DNA of 37,528 nucleotides from Pseudomonas frederiksbergensis (GTDB lineage: Bacteria; Pseudomonadota; Gammaproteobacteria; Pseudomonadales; Pseudomonadaceae), in assembly GCF_017114915.1 (NCBI RefSeq), contig NZ_JAAUOE010000007.1, positions 13,797-51,324 on the forward strand. Direction: 5' to 3'. The position numbers were made by a program, and so were the translations under genes. A model generated the notes under the pieces. It did no database searches. It saw only the letters and a program-made list of their open reading frames with translations, and was not told the origin of the DNA. Position 1 is the first letter of the stretch, and every line of letters starts with the position of its first letter. Shown here piece by piece: positions 1-7,931 of this stretch.

Positions 1-42
1 TAGGGGGGCAGATGTTCGGTACGTAACAGGGAAGGCTATCGA

Positions 43-186
43 ATGCCTTTACCTGCAAGAAAAAGCAGCTGCTGGTTTGAAATCGGCAGCTTAAAGGGTG
101 CCGAGCTGGGGCCTCTCACCAAAGAATCCCCCAGCTCAGCTACGACGACACACAGCACGTGCACATCGGTCGTGGTTGTAGGATAG
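43..186 (+). CDS. possible small early ORF, 47 aa, unknown
   Basis: A 47-codon frame opens with ATG at 43. It is preceded by a good Shine-Dalgarno-like run (AGGGAAGG, 28-35) at 7-base spacing and ends at TAG 184-186. The predicted peptide starts MPLPARKSSCWFEIG and has a Ser/Thr-rich tail. I recognise no domain. Its place just before the CII-like gene is where small Cro-like or leader genes sit in lambdoid phages, but it shows no helix-turn-helix. It is listed only because of the ribosome-binding site. It could equally be a non-coding leader. Confidence 0.25.
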   Translation: MPLPARKSSCWFEIGSLKGAELGPLTKESPSSATTTHSTCTSVVVVG

Positions 187-203
187 GGACTACCCCATCT
201 TAT
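176..203 (+). promoter_or_regulatory. weak sigma70-like promoter before the CII-like gene
   Basis: TTGTAG (176-181) and TCTTAT (198-203) are separated by 16 bases and lie 30 bases before the ATG at 234. Both hexamers are poor matches to consensus. This is a candidate only. Confidence 0.2.
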
Positions 204-210
204 GGCTACA

Positions 211-231
211 CCGTAAACAGGGGATTTACGG
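211..231 (+). promoter_or_regulatory. inverted repeat overlapping the CII-like gene ribosome-binding site
   Basis: CCGTAAA (211-217) and TTTACGG (225-231) form a perfect 7-bp inverted repeat. The intervening CAGGGGA contains the only plausible Shine-Dalgarno sequence for the ATG at 234. As DNA it could be a repressor operator. As RNA it would present the ribosome-binding site in a hairpin loop. The sequence does not decide between the two. Confidence 0.4.
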
Positions 232-233
232 TT

Positions 234-722
234 ATGAGTCGAACAGATCTTTTGCCGGACGCTGGTCCGGTCCTTCCTTTGCGCCAGGCGATTTATCGCG
301 CTGGTCGTGACTACAAGGGCGGAATTACCGCCCTTGCTTTTGACATGGTGTTGGACAACGACACCCTTCAGAAGAAACTCAAACTCGATGAAGAGCGGCG
401 CTGGCTGAATCCTGATGAGCTTGAAGAGTTGATTAGGCTCACTGGTGATTCGCGCTTGCTAGATGCGCTGGTGCGTCCGGTAGGTGCTGTCTGGTATCGC
501 CCGGTGCCCGTTCCAGCAACGCGGGATGCCCTAAGGGCCGTCGGTAAGTTGCTCGGCGAAACCGGCGAGTTCGTGGCCGCAATGCACGATGGTGCTGCCG
601 ACAACGTGTGGGAGCTTCACGAAGTCCTCGATCTTGAAAAGCAGGGTATGGACGTGATCCGCGAAGTTCTCGGCATCATGGCGGGTGCCCGTCAGGCGAT
701 GGAGGATCGTGTCCATGGCTGA
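234..722 (+). CDS. phage regulatory protein CII/CP76-like
   Basis: The protein has 162 residues from the ATG at 234, which follows AGGGGA at 9 bases. An upstream GTG at 159 in the same frame lacks a ribosome-binding site. The N-terminal half (QAIYRAGRDYKGG, then DNDTLQKKL) and the DELEELIRLTGD segment around residues 60-75 match the pattern of the CII/CP76 phage regulatory family. That family binds DNA and activates or switches early and lysogeny promoters. The C-terminal half is acidic and helical and probably oligomerises. It overlaps the next gene (ATG 715) and opens the early operon. It is recognised by motif pattern only. It could instead be another phage HTH regulator of the same size. 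Confidence 0.6.
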   Translation: MSRTDLLPDAGPVLPLRQAIYRAGRDYKGGITALAFDMVLDNDTLQKKLKLDEERRWLNPDELEELIRLTGDSRLLDALVRPVGAVWYRPVPVPATRDALRAVGKLLGETGEFVAAMHDGAADNVWELHEVLDLEKQGMDVIREVLGIMAGARQAMEDRVHG

Positions 723-921
723 TGAAATCGATCGTGCCAACGACCAGGCGCAATACCTGCTCGACGTTGCGCTGCAGCGCATTCGCCTTGCACCATCAAG
801 CCGCGTCAGCGCTCAGTTTTGCGCGGATTGCGACGATCCCATCCCGTTGCTTCGACAGCAGACGATTGCCGGTTGCCAAACTTGCGTCGACTGTCAGGGG
901 TTGCGGGAGGCTCGGCGATGA
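715..921 (+). CDS. TraR/DksA-type C4 zinc-finger protein
   Basis: The protein has 68 residues. ATG 715 follows GGAGG (701-705) at 9 bases and overlaps the end of the CII-like gene by 8 bases. The four zinc ligands are visible as CADC near residue 36 and CQTC near residue 54, with the linking sequence DDPIPLLRQ typical of the small phage and plasmid TraR branch of DksA proteins. Such proteins enter the RNA polymerase secondary channel and change promoter choice without ppGpp. The N-terminal helix (DRANDQAQYLLDVALQRI) matches the short TraR coiled coil. Its stop overlaps the primase start as ATGA (918-921), so translation is probably coupled. An early role in redirecting host transcription is inferred. 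Confidence 0.75.
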   Translation: MADEIDRANDQAQYLLDVALQRIRLAPSSRVSAQFCADCDDPIPLLRQQTIAGCQTCVDCQGLREARR

Positions 922-3614
922 CTGAACCGGCCAAAGGAATAGCCATCGCTACATGGGCAAAACGTTACATCACTACTTTCGATCTCGCCCTGGTATCCAT
1001 TGAGCCAGGTGAGAAAGCCCCAAAAGGCTTGGGGTGGAACAAACCTGGTGGCTACATCACTGATGCCGCCACAGCTGAAACATTCTGGCAACGAAACCCT
1101 AATCACAACCTCGGCGTCGTGCTTGGGCCGAGTCGTGTGTGTTCGCTGGACGTCGACGACGTTCAGTGGACGCGGCATGTATTGTATGAGCTGCTGGGTG
1201 TCGACTTGGATGCCATGGCGCTGGTGTTTCCGACCATAGTTGGTAACCCTGCGCGCTTCCGGGTCCTGTTCAAAGTGCCGGAAGGCATTGAGTTGACTCG
1301 GCATTCTCTTTCCTGGCCGAATGAAAAAGACCCTGACGGTTCGATTCATAAAGGCCTGATGGATAAAGCCAAGGCTGCGAAAGAGCAGGGTGATGGGATC
1401 GGGGAGGCTGCGGCGCGCACGGAGGCTGAAGAGTACAAACGCTTCACGGTATTCGAGCTGCGCGCTGGCCTGGTGCAGGACGTGTTCCCACCTTCGATTC
1501 ATCCGGGTACCGGCAAGCCTTACACCTGGAGAACACCGCCGAACGCCAACGACGGCCTGCCGACACTGACTGTCGATCTGCTGAATATCTGGCAAAACTG
1601 GGACCTCTTCAAACGTGATGCCGAGGCAGCCTGCCCGTGGGCGATCAAGCCAACTGCGACGCCGGTGAAGGTCATTAAGCGTTCAACACCTACGGCGGGT
1701 AAGCAGCCGTCAGTGATCGATGAGTTCAACCGCTGCCACGACATCGGGGAACTACTGAGTACTCACGGCTATATCAAGCGGGGCAGCAAGTGGCTTTACC
1801 CGCAGAGCAGCACCGGCCTGCCGGGAGTGACAATCGCTGATGGCAAGGTCTATTCGCACCACGGTGCCGATCCGCTCGCGAACGGGCATCAGAACGACGC
1901 CTTCGAGGTGTTCTGTTTACTCGAGCACGGCGGCGATCAGTCGAAGGCGGTGAAGGATGCTGCGCGTATGTTGGGTATGCAGCGCCAATCGCGGCCTGAT
2001 CCGCTGGATCTTCCCCCGACCCCATCCGGTGATGTGTGCGAGCCGAGCTGCGCGAACGACGACATCGGCGAGGCCGCTCCGGCTCCAGATGGGGGCGCGG
2101 GGGAGGCGCTGACGCTTGACCAGTTGCTTCGTCGTTTTGCGTTGGTCGAGGGCACTACACAAGTGTGGGACTGCGACCAGTCGCGGGTGATGAAGAAGGC
2201 CGCATTTGAGGCGCGCGTAGGCAAGCCTCTCGCCAAGGCGTGGCTGGATGACATGGGCAAACGGTTGATTGCTGATGATCACGTCCGCGACATCGAGCAA
2301 GCGCGGCGCATGGCGGGTAAGAAGGGTGGCGCGCTGGGCATGCCACCGACTGACCGTTACGTGTACATCGATGGCACCAAGGATGTCTGGGATCGGGAAA
2401 AGAAGCGGCGCATTGCCGAAGGCGCGGTGAAGATGGCGCTGGGTGACACTTATCCGCTGTGGCTGAACAGCAGTGAACGACGCACCGTGGATGTCGAACA
2501 TATCGTGTTTGATCCGACCATGAGCAAGGACCCTGCGGTGTACATCAATACCTTTGATGGCCTGCCGCTCGAACCGGTTAGGAATAATGAAGCCTGCGCC
2601 AATCTGCGTTGGCTGATTTCGTTTTTGTGCAATCACGATGAAGCGGCGGCCCAATGGCTGATCCGCTGGCTGGCGTACCCGTTGCAGCACCTGGGCGCCA
2701 AGATGGACACCGCCGTGCTGATGCATTCGATCATGGAAGGCTCAGGCAAAAGCCTGCTGTTCGCCGATGCACTGGGCATGCTGTACGGCCAGTACGCGGC
2801 CACCGTTGGTCAAACGCAGTTGGAGAGCAACTTTAACGCCTGGCAAAGCCGCAAGTTATGGTCGGTGTTCGAAGAGGTGGTGAGCCGCGATCAACGTTAC
2901 AACCAGGTGGGCAAGATCAAGCACCTGATCACCGGCAAGACGGTGCGGATGGAATCGAAGTTTATCAACGGTTGGGAGGAAGCCAACCACATGAACGCGG
3001 TGTTCCTGAGCAACGAAATTTTGCCGTGGCCGATCAGCGACAGCGACCGGCGGATGCTGGTCATGTGGCCTATGGAGACCTTACCGGTCGAGCGACAAAA
3101 GGCGATCGGACGAGAGCTGGAGCAGGGTGGCGTCGCGGCGCTGTACGGCTGGTTGTTGTCGGTCGATCTGGGCGACTTCAACCAGCGGACACGACCACCT
3201 TCGACTGATGCCCGTGAGCGTCTGGTGGCCTTGAGTCGCGCCGGATGGCAGACGTTCTTGCATCTGTGGAAGTACAGCGAGTTGGGTCAGGGTCTTTGGG
3301 GGCCATGTCTGTCGACGGACCTCTATTCGCTGTTCCTCGAATGGTGCCAGCGCAATAAAGAGCATGTGATGAGTCAGACGAAGTTCTCGCTGTTCATCAG
3401 TTCTGAGGTCGATAAGACACGAGCCATTCCCTGGACCGATGGCAACAACCGGCGCTTTGGCGCGTTCTTCTTTCCCGTCGATCAGGACGCTTCCCCGCCC
3501 CCATCACTGAAGGCGGCCGAGCTGGGCAAGCAGGTCGAAAACTGGCGGGCCAAGGCGAAGCTTGCGGGCTGGCATGTGGACAGCTGGGACCACATCAAGG
3601 CGGCTGCCGCATGA
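918..3614 (+). CDS. primase-helicase (Prim-Pol plus SF3/D5-like helicase)
   Basis: The protein has 898 residues from ATG 918, after GGGAGG at 7 bases. Residues 1 to about 230 look like a bifunctional primase/polymerase (Prim-Pol) domain. They include the acidic LDVDD motif near residue 77 and the basic strand VGNPARFRVLF downstream. A linker of about 250 residues follows. The C-terminal third carries a D5/SF3-type ATPase with Walker A EGSGKS near residue 608, the acidic pair FEE in KLWSVFEEV, and the sensor segment NAVFLSNEILPWPISDSDRR. The enzyme would prime and unwind phage DNA at the origin. It ends immediately before the iteron array at 3628-3919, the usual place for an origin in phages of this type. 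The unrelated frame starting at 3611 inside the repeats is probably not a gene. Confidence 0.85.
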   Translation: MTEPAKGIAIATWAKRYITTFDLALVSIEPGEKAPKGLGWNKPGGYITDAATAETFWQRNPNHNLGVVLGPSRVCSLDVDDVQWTRHVLYELLGVDLDAMALVFPTIVGNPARFRVLFKVPEGIELTRHSLSWPNEKDPDGSIHKGLMDKAKAAKEQGDGIGEAAARTEAEEYKRFTVFELRAGLVQDVFPPSIHPGTGKPYTWRTPPNANDGLPTLTVDLLNIWQNWDLFKRDAEAACPWAIKPTATPVKVIKRSTPTAGKQPSVIDEFNRCHDIGELLSTHGYIKRGSKWLYPQSSTGLPGVTIADGKVYSHHGADPLANGHQNDAFEVFCLLEHGGDQSKAVKDAARMLGMQRQSRPDPLDLPPTPSGDVCEPSCANDDIGEAAPAPDGGAGEALTLDQLLRRFALVEGTTQVWDCDQSRVMKKAAFEARVGKPLAKAWLDDMGKRLIADDHVRDIEQARRMAGKKGGALGMPPTDRYVYIDGTKDVWDREKKRRIAEGAVKMALGDTYPLWLNSSERRTVDVEHIVFDPTMSKDPAVYINTFDGLPLEPVRNNEACANLRWLISFLCNHDEAAAQWLIRWLAYPLQHLGAKMDTAVLMHSIMEGSGKSLLFADALGMLYGQYAATVGQTQLESNFNAWQSRKLWSVFEEVVSRDQRYNQVGKIKHLITGKTVRMESKFINGWEEANHMNAVFLSNEILPWPISDSDRRMLVMWPMETLPVERQKAIGRELEQGGVAALYGWLLSVDLGDFNQRTRPPSTDARERLVALSRAGWQTFLHLWKYSELGQGLWGPCLSTDLYSLFLEWCQRNKEHVMSQTKFSLFISSEVDKTRAIPWTDGNNRRFGAFFFPVDQDASPPPSLKAAELGKQVENWRAKAKLAGWHVDSWDHIKAAAA

Positions 3615-3627
3615 CTACCTCTAAAAG

Positions 3628-3919
3628 TGTGTTGGGTGTGTCGTGTGTGTGTCGGGTTGATTTCAGATACCCCGCACAGATTGGAACCTTGTTTTTCGGC
3701 GGTTCGCGGGCTTTGTGTCGGGTGTGTTGGGTTTCGCTACGCGTGCGCGCATGTGTGACGTTAGATAGTTGGTTTCTGATGACTGATTATTTTCTTCATG
3801 CGAGAACAGAAATACCCAACAAACCCAACACACTAAACAAAGTTCGACCAAAGCTATTGATTTTAAAGAATTTTATTTGTGTTGGGTTTGTGTCGGGTTG
3901 GGTGTTTTTTGTGTCGGGT
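3628..3919 (+). other. iteron array, probable phage replication origin
   Basis: The decamer TGTGTYGGGT occurs seven times on this strand, at 3628, 3648, 3714, 3723, 3878, 3889 and 3910. It occurs once inverted, at 3823-3832, with a degenerate inverted copy at 3814. AT-rich stretches at about 3758-3813 and 3835-3877 lie between the clusters. Directly repeated initiator sites beside an AT-rich unwinding region, right after a primase-helicase gene, are the standard architecture of an iteron origin. The repeats are seen directly. Origin function is inferred. The 111-codon frame across this region (3611-3946) is Val/Cys/Gly-rich because of the repeats and is not called as a gene. Confidence 0.6.
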
Positions 3920-3942
3920 TCGGTTTTCGGGGGAGTAGGGCG

Positions 3943-4425
3943 ATGATCGAGGCAATGGAAGTACTGCTGAAGCACTGGGGTGAGCAAATTCGGCTTAATG
4001 GCGAAAGCGGCGGCATGGGTAGCCCAATGGCAACGATCATGGAGTGGGGGGGCTGCGCCCCACGCGGCACGCCCGGATCCCGAGTCATCCTCGGCGCTGG
4101 TGCAGGGCCTGATGCTGTTGCACAAGAGATCGCGGCCGCTCTGTCGGAGATCGGGCGTCAGGGTCAGCAGGGTGATCGGCTGATGCAGTTGGCGGGCCTG
4201 CGTTATGGCGATGATCCGGCGCCGACCTGGCTGATGCAGTTGCATTTGCTTGGGATGGAGTCGAGAGCGAAACAGACTTACTACGACCAGGTTCACCGTC
4301 TGCATGAACGGCTGCTGGAAGTGCTGGCCGAGCGTGCTGATGCCCGTAAGTGGCTTACCGTTGGTCGGGGCGTTTTGCCTCAAAGTCTCCTTAAAGTTGC
4401 GTCAAAGTTGCGTCGAGTCGGTTAA
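3943..4425 (+). CDS. Q-like late regulator / antitermination-type protein (tentative)
   Basis: The protein has 160 residues. ATG 3943 follows GGGGGAG (3929-3935) at 7 bases. Longer in-frame starts run into the iteron repeats and have no ribosome-binding site. The sequence begins MIEAMEVLLKHWGEQ, followed by the segment MGSPMATIMEW and a C-terminal helical part (SRAKQTYYDQVHRLHERLLEVLAE) resembling a sigma-region-4-like HTH. This general pattern is found in Q-type antiterminators and late regulators placed between the replication and lysis/packaging genes of Pseudomonas lambdoid phages. The position before a terminator (4554) and the late genes fits that role. I cannot place it in a named family with certainty. 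Confidence 0.45.
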   Translation: MIEAMEVLLKHWGEQIRLNGESGGMGSPMATIMEWGGCAPRGTPGSRVILGAGAGPDAVAQEIAAALSEIGRQGQQGDRLMQLAGLRYGDDPAPTWLMQLHLLGMESRAKQTYYDQVHRLHERLLEVLAERADARKWLTVGRGVLPQSLLKVASKLRRVG

Positions 4426-4448
4426 CCGAAAATGCCCCCTTTTCGGTT
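4393..4448 (+). repeat. 11-bp tandem repeat followed by a 9-bp hairpin at the early/late boundary
   Basis: AAAGTTGCGTC is repeated back to back (4393-4403 and 4404-4414) at the end of the Q-like gene. Ten bases later AACCGAAAA (4424-4432) and TTTTCGGTT (4440-4448) form a perfect 9-bp stem with the loop TGCCCCC. It overlaps the stop codon and lies about 100 bases before the terminator at 4554. It may be part of the late promoter or antiterminator-loading region. No clear -35/-10 pair is visible between 4450 and 4550. Confidence 0.35.
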
Positions 4449-4553
4449 CCGTACTCAGGGGGTAAAAAGTCACCACGATATGAAATTTGCGCCTTGGCGC
4501 TGACCTCGCACGTGCTGTGCAGCTTTACCCGGCCCTGCCTGAGCCGGTCACCT

Positions 4554-4577
4554 AACCCCGCTTCGGCGGGGTTTTTC
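4554..4577 (+). terminator. intrinsic terminator before the holin
   Basis: AACCCCGC and GCGGGGTT form an 8-bp stem with a TTCG tetraloop, followed by a T run. It sits between the Q-like gene and the holin ribosome-binding site. That is where lambdoid phages place the terminator (tR'-like) that Q-modified polymerase reads through. Confidence 0.75.
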
Positions 4578-4601
4578 ATTCCATTGCCGAGGAGGCAACG
4601 C

Positions 4602-4952
4602 ATGTCGACTGAACAGGAGGTGCAGCAGTCGCTGGCCGATCTTCCAACCTGGCTGCTGATTTTGGTGGCACTCGCGGGTTTAACCGGGGAGATGTGGCGC
4701 GCTGATGCTGCAGGGATGGCGGTGCCGGTATTGGTCAAGCGGGTGCTGTTGCGCTTCGGAGCTTCGGCAGTGTTTGGCTTGGCGACGGTGATGCTCGCCA
4801 CGGCGCTGGGCTGCAGTCTGATGACCGCTGCAGCAATAGGTAGCGTTGTGGCTTGCCTCGGCGCCGATGTGGCCAGCGGGTTGTACGCTCGGTGGTTGGC
4901 AAAGCGGGCAGGGATCTGCGAGGCACCGCCGAGCAGTGGCGGGCAGGCATGA
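4602..4952 (+). CDS. holin (LydA / phage holin family-like)
   Basis: The protein has 116 residues. ATG 4602 follows GAGGAGG (about 4589) at good spacing. Three hydrophobic segments are visible: WLLILVALAGLTGEMW (about 18-33), FGASAVFGLATVMLATALG (about 51-70) and a third around MTAAAIGSVVACLGADVASG. This fits a class I holin that forms lesions in the inner membrane to release or activate the endolysin. It is separated from the endolysin, Rz and Rz1 genes, which lie 20 kb away at 25420-26507. That split lysis layout is common in P2-tailed Pseudomonas phages and pyocins. The assignment rests on membrane topology, size and position. Confidence 0.7.
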   Translation: MSTEQEVQQSLADLPTWLLILVALAGLTGEMWRADAAGMAVPVLVKRVLLRFGASAVFGLATVMLATALGCSLMTAAAIGSVVACLGADVASGLYARWLAKRAGICEAPPSSGGQA

Positions 4953-5097
4953 AATCGCCGGGGACCCTGGGTTTCTTCGGCGGGTACGGGGTCGGAAACC
5001 CGCGGGAAAGTGTTAGCGGCAGGGTTGCCAGCTTACTGAAATTCAATCCATTGAAAATTGAAAGGTTCCATTGAAAAGCCGTTGAAAAGGAGGGCTT
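4953..5097. other. probable cos / terminase-recognition region
   Basis: This 145-bp non-coding gap lies directly before the small terminase gene, which is where lambda-type phages carry cos. GGGTTTC (4969-4975) and GAAACCC (4995-5001) form a 7-bp inverted repeat. Four TTGAAA motifs follow (5051, 5058, 5071, 5082), all in one orientation. Repeated short sites of this kind could bind the small terminase. No cleavage position can be assigned from the sequence. Confidence 0.4.
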
Positions 5098-5700
5098 ATG
5101 ACAGAACCAATGTACCTGTCAAAGAGCGCCTTCGCGGCTCGGATCGGCAGGGCACCGAGCTACATCACCTGGTTGAAAAACAACGACCGTCTGGTGCTGA
5201 CCGCCGACGGCAAACAGGTAGACGTGCTGGCCAGCGAAGCGTTGATTCGCGACACCGCTGACCCCAGCAAGGCCGCCGTCGCTGATCGGCACCACCAAGA
5301 CCGGCTTCAGCGTGACGTGTACAGCCAGCTATCCAGCCAAGTCGAACCGACTTCAATGGCTGCGCCGCCGCCCGCGATCACCCCTGCGGGGCAGTTGCCC
5401 GACTTCCAGAAAGCTCGCGCGCTGCGCGAACACAACCTGGCCCAGCTCGCCGAGATCGAACTGCTCAAGGCCAAAGGCTCGCTGGTCGCGATGTCGACGG
5501 TCCAAACCGGTGCCTACAACGCCGGCCGTATGCTGCGCGATCAGCTGCTGGGCATGCCGCCGCAGCTGGCTCCCGAACTGGCGTCCATGACCGACCCTTG
5601 GGAAATTGAAAAACACCTGACGGCGGCAATTCGTCGCTCGCTGGAAGACGCCGAACGCATGTCTTCGGCGGACCTTGAACACGCACTGACCACGAGTTAA
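5098..5700 (+). CDS. terminase small subunit
   Basis: The protein has 200 residues from ATG 5098 after GGAGG at 4-5 bases. The N-terminus (MYLSKSAFAARIGRAPSYITWLKNNDRL) reads as a winged-helix/HTH DNA-binding domain as in Nu1-type small terminases. A proline- and alanine-rich linker follows around residues 80-100. The C-terminal helical half (FQKARALREHNLAQLAEIELLKAKGSLV) resembles the oligomerisation and large-subunit-binding region. It would recognise cos, probably in the gap just upstream, and recruit the GpA-type large subunit encoded 4 bases downstream. Confidence 0.8.
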   Translation: MTEPMYLSKSAFAARIGRAPSYITWLKNNDRLVLTADGKQVDVLASEALIRDTADPSKAAVADRHHQDRLQRDVYSQLSSQVEPTSMAAPPPAITPAGQLPDFQKARALREHNLAQLAEIELLKAKGSLVAMSTVQTGAYNAGRMLRDQLLGMPPQLAPELASMTDPWEIEKHLTAAIRRSLEDAERMSSADLEHALTTS

Positions 5701-5704
5701 GCCC

Positions 5705-7723
5705 ATGCCCACGGATATTCCTGACGGTGCAGAGGTGTACCGCGAGGCGTATTTCCGTGGGCTACGGCCCGACCCGGATGTCTGGATCGATCAGTGGGCC
5801 GACGAGTACATGCGGATCCCGCGTGATACTGGCGCCGCTGAGCCGGGCCAGTACCGTACCTCGCGCACTCCGTATGCCCGCGAGCCCATGCGTTGTCTAT
5901 CGCCGGCTCACCCCTGCAAGCGCGTGATCACTATGGTCGCGTCGCAGCTGATGAAAACCCAGATCGGTCTGAACTGGATCGGCGGCCTGATGCACATGGC
6001 GCCGTCGAACATCCTGGCGCTGCTGCCAAGCCTCGGGCTGGCCAAACGGGTGTCGTCGCGGATCGGCAAAACGATCAAGGCGACACCGGCGCTGCGGGAA
6101 CGAGTGGCGGCCAACCGTTCGCGGGATTCGCGCAACACCATGGACACCAAGGAGTTCGAGGGTGGGACGTTGTACGTCACCACCGCCGGCTCGGCGGCCA
6201 ACCTGTCGGAGCTGTCGGCGCGCTACGTGTACGGCGACGAGATCGACCGCTGGGAAGTGGACATCGGCGAGGAGGGCGACCCCATCGAGCTGGCGGAAAC
6301 CCGGGGCAGCACCTTCGGCCGTAACGCGAAGTTCTATTTCTCCAGCTCGCCGACGATCAAAGGCGCCTCGCGGATCTCCGACCTGTTCGACGGCAGTGAC
6401 CAGCGTCACTACTACGTGCCATGCCCGACTTGCGGACACATGCAGACCCTGGAATGGGAGCGACTGCATTACTCGAAGGACTTCAGCGTGGTGCACTACC
6501 AGTGCGCCGGGCCTGAGTGTGACGTGCTGATTGAGGAGTACCACAAGGGCGAGATGCTCGCTAACGGCGAATGGCGCGCCCATGCCGAGGGCGACGGCGA
6601 GACGGTTGGCTTTCATCTCAACGCGCTGTATTCGCCGCTCGGTTGGATGGACTGGAAGTCACTGGCCAAGCAATTCGAAAAGGCCAAGAAGGCCCAGGCC
6701 AAAGGCGATCTGGAGCCAATGCAGGTGTTCTACAACACCCGTCTGGCGAAGGTCTGGGACGCCGCTCAGGAGCAAACCAAAGCCGATGTGCTGAGACAAC
6801 GGGCGAGGTTGGAAGGCTTCAGCCTCGGCTCGATGCCGGCCGCGGTGCTAATGATCACCGGTGCCGTCGACGTTCAGGCCAACCGCCTGGAGTTCATGGC
6901 GATGGGCTGGGGTGTCGGCATGGAGCGCTGGGTCATCGACTACCAAGTGGTGTCGGGTGATCCCGCCGACGAACGAACCTGGGGCGCGCTGGACGAATTG
7001 CTCAAGGCCAAATATCGCCATCCCTGCGGTGTCGGCCTGGGCATTCTCGCGGTAGCTGTCGACTCTGGTGGTCACCACACCGATGAGGTCTACCAGTTCT
7101 GCCGGGTGCGTCGCTGGCGCAACGTGTTCGCCATCAAGGGCGCGAGCAAGCCTGGTAAGCCGGTGATCGCTCAGCGACCGTCGATGGTGGACGTAACGTG
7201 GAAGGGACAGACCGAGCGCAACGGTGCCGAGCTGTGGTTCGTCGGTACCGACACGGCCAAGGACTGGATCTACAACCGTTACCCGTTCGAGTCGGGACCG
7301 GGTGCATTGCACTTTGCCAATGACCTGCCGGACGACTTCTTCGATCAGTGCGTCGCGGAGCGCAAGGTCGCCCGATACATTCGGGGCCACAAGCGCATCG
7401 AATGGGTCAAGGGCAAGGCCGAGCGCAACGAAGCACTCGACCTGATGGTGTACTGCCTGGCCATGGCGCACTACCTGGGACTCAACCGCTACAAGGAACA
7501 CGACTGGGAGCGGGTGCGTCAGGCCTTGGCGCAGTCAGGACTGTTCGACGAAGCATCGGGCAAGCCCGTGCAAGGCGAACGGGTCAGCAACTCGGTGCCA
7601 GCAGTACCCGTTGCCGCACCACAACCGGCACCGCAACCCGCTGCTCCGGTCATGCAATCGCGACCGGCCGCACCGCTACCTCAACGCCGCAGCTCCAGCA
7701 GCGGTTACCTGAAGAGACGCTGA
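5705..7723 (+). CDS. terminase large subunit, GpA family
   Basis: The protein has 672 residues, the usual length for lambda GpA-type terminases. The ATPase half shows the ASQLMKTQ segment near residue 80 in the P-loop position and the Walker B YVYGDEID near residue 178. It also has the conserved ETRGSTFG and FYFSSSPT segments of the family. A zinc-like CPTC...CAGPEC pair lies near residues 241-264. The C-terminal nuclease half shows ITGAVDVQ near residue 382 and VAVDSGGHHTDEVYQFC near residue 455, which carry the metal-binding acids. The extreme C-terminus (about 625-672) is a Pro/Ala/Gln-rich tail. The protein would pump DNA into proheads and cut it at cos. It is translated directly after the small subunit. 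Confidence 0.93.
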   Translation: MPTDIPDGAEVYREAYFRGLRPDPDVWIDQWADEYMRIPRDTGAAEPGQYRTSRTPYAREPMRCLSPAHPCKRVITMVASQLMKTQIGLNWIGGLMHMAPSNILALLPSLGLAKRVSSRIGKTIKATPALRERVAANRSRDSRNTMDTKEFEGGTLYVTTAGSAANLSELSARYVYGDEIDRWEVDIGEEGDPIELAETRGSTFGRNAKFYFSSSPTIKGASRISDLFDGSDQRHYYVPCPTCGHMQTLEWERLHYSKDFSVVHYQCAGPECDVLIEEYHKGEMLANGEWRAHAEGDGETVGFHLNALYSPLGWMDWKSLAKQFEKAKKAQAKGDLEPMQVFYNTRLAKVWDAAQEQTKADVLRQRARLEGFSLGSMPAAVLMITGAVDVQANRLEFMAMGWGVGMERWVIDYQVVSGDPADERTWGALDELLKAKYRHPCGVGLGILAVAVDSGGHHTDEVYQFCRVRRWRNVFAIKGASKPGKPVIAQRPSMVDVTWKGQTERNGAELWFVGTDTAKDWIYNRYPFESGPGALHFANDLPDDFFDQCVAERKVARYIRGHKRIEWVKGKAERNEALDLMVYCLAMAHYLGLNRYKEHDWERVRQALAQSGLFDEASGKPVQGERVSNSVPAVPVAAPQPAPQPAAPVMQSRPAAPLPQRRSSSSGYLKRR

Positions 7724-7724
7724 T

Positions 7725-7931
7725 ATGTCGTTTACCCAGAAGCACCTCGACGCGGTTGAGGCGGCCATCGCTCGCGGTGAGAAAACCGTGCGCTACACCG
7801 ACCGCACCGTGGAGTACCGCACCGTCGACGAGCTGCTCAAGGCTCGCGAAGAAATCCGCACGTCGCTGATCAGCGCTGCCGGGCCGCGCTCGCGTGTGGT
7901 TCGTCTGTACCACGGAGGCAAAGGAATCTAA
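7725..7931 (+). CDS. head-tail joining protein gpW-like
   Basis: The protein has 68 residues, the size of lambda gpW. The gene lies between the large terminase and portal genes exactly as in lambda. The helix HLDAVEAAIARGEKTV is followed by the beta hairpin VRYTDRTVEYRTVDELL and a second helix, which is the fold order of gpW. It would sit below the portal after packaging to stabilise DNA and receive the tail-joining protein. Its stop overlaps the portal start by one base (TAATG). Confidence 0.85.
   Translation: MSFTQKHLDAVEAAIARGEKTVRYTDRTVEYRTVDELLKAREEIRTSLISAAGPRSRVVRLYHGGKGI

Noticed and set aside
3611..3946. 111-residue frame overlapping the primase stop (ATGA)
   Set aside because: It is made largely of translated TGTGTYGGGT repeats (Val/Cys/Gly-rich) and has no ribosome-binding site of its own beyond the overlap. 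The iteron array explains the sequence.
5705..7723. Apparent loss of Walker A in the large terminase
   Set aside because: GpA-family terminases often have a deviant P-loop segment at this position, and the rest of the ATPase and nuclease motifs are intact.
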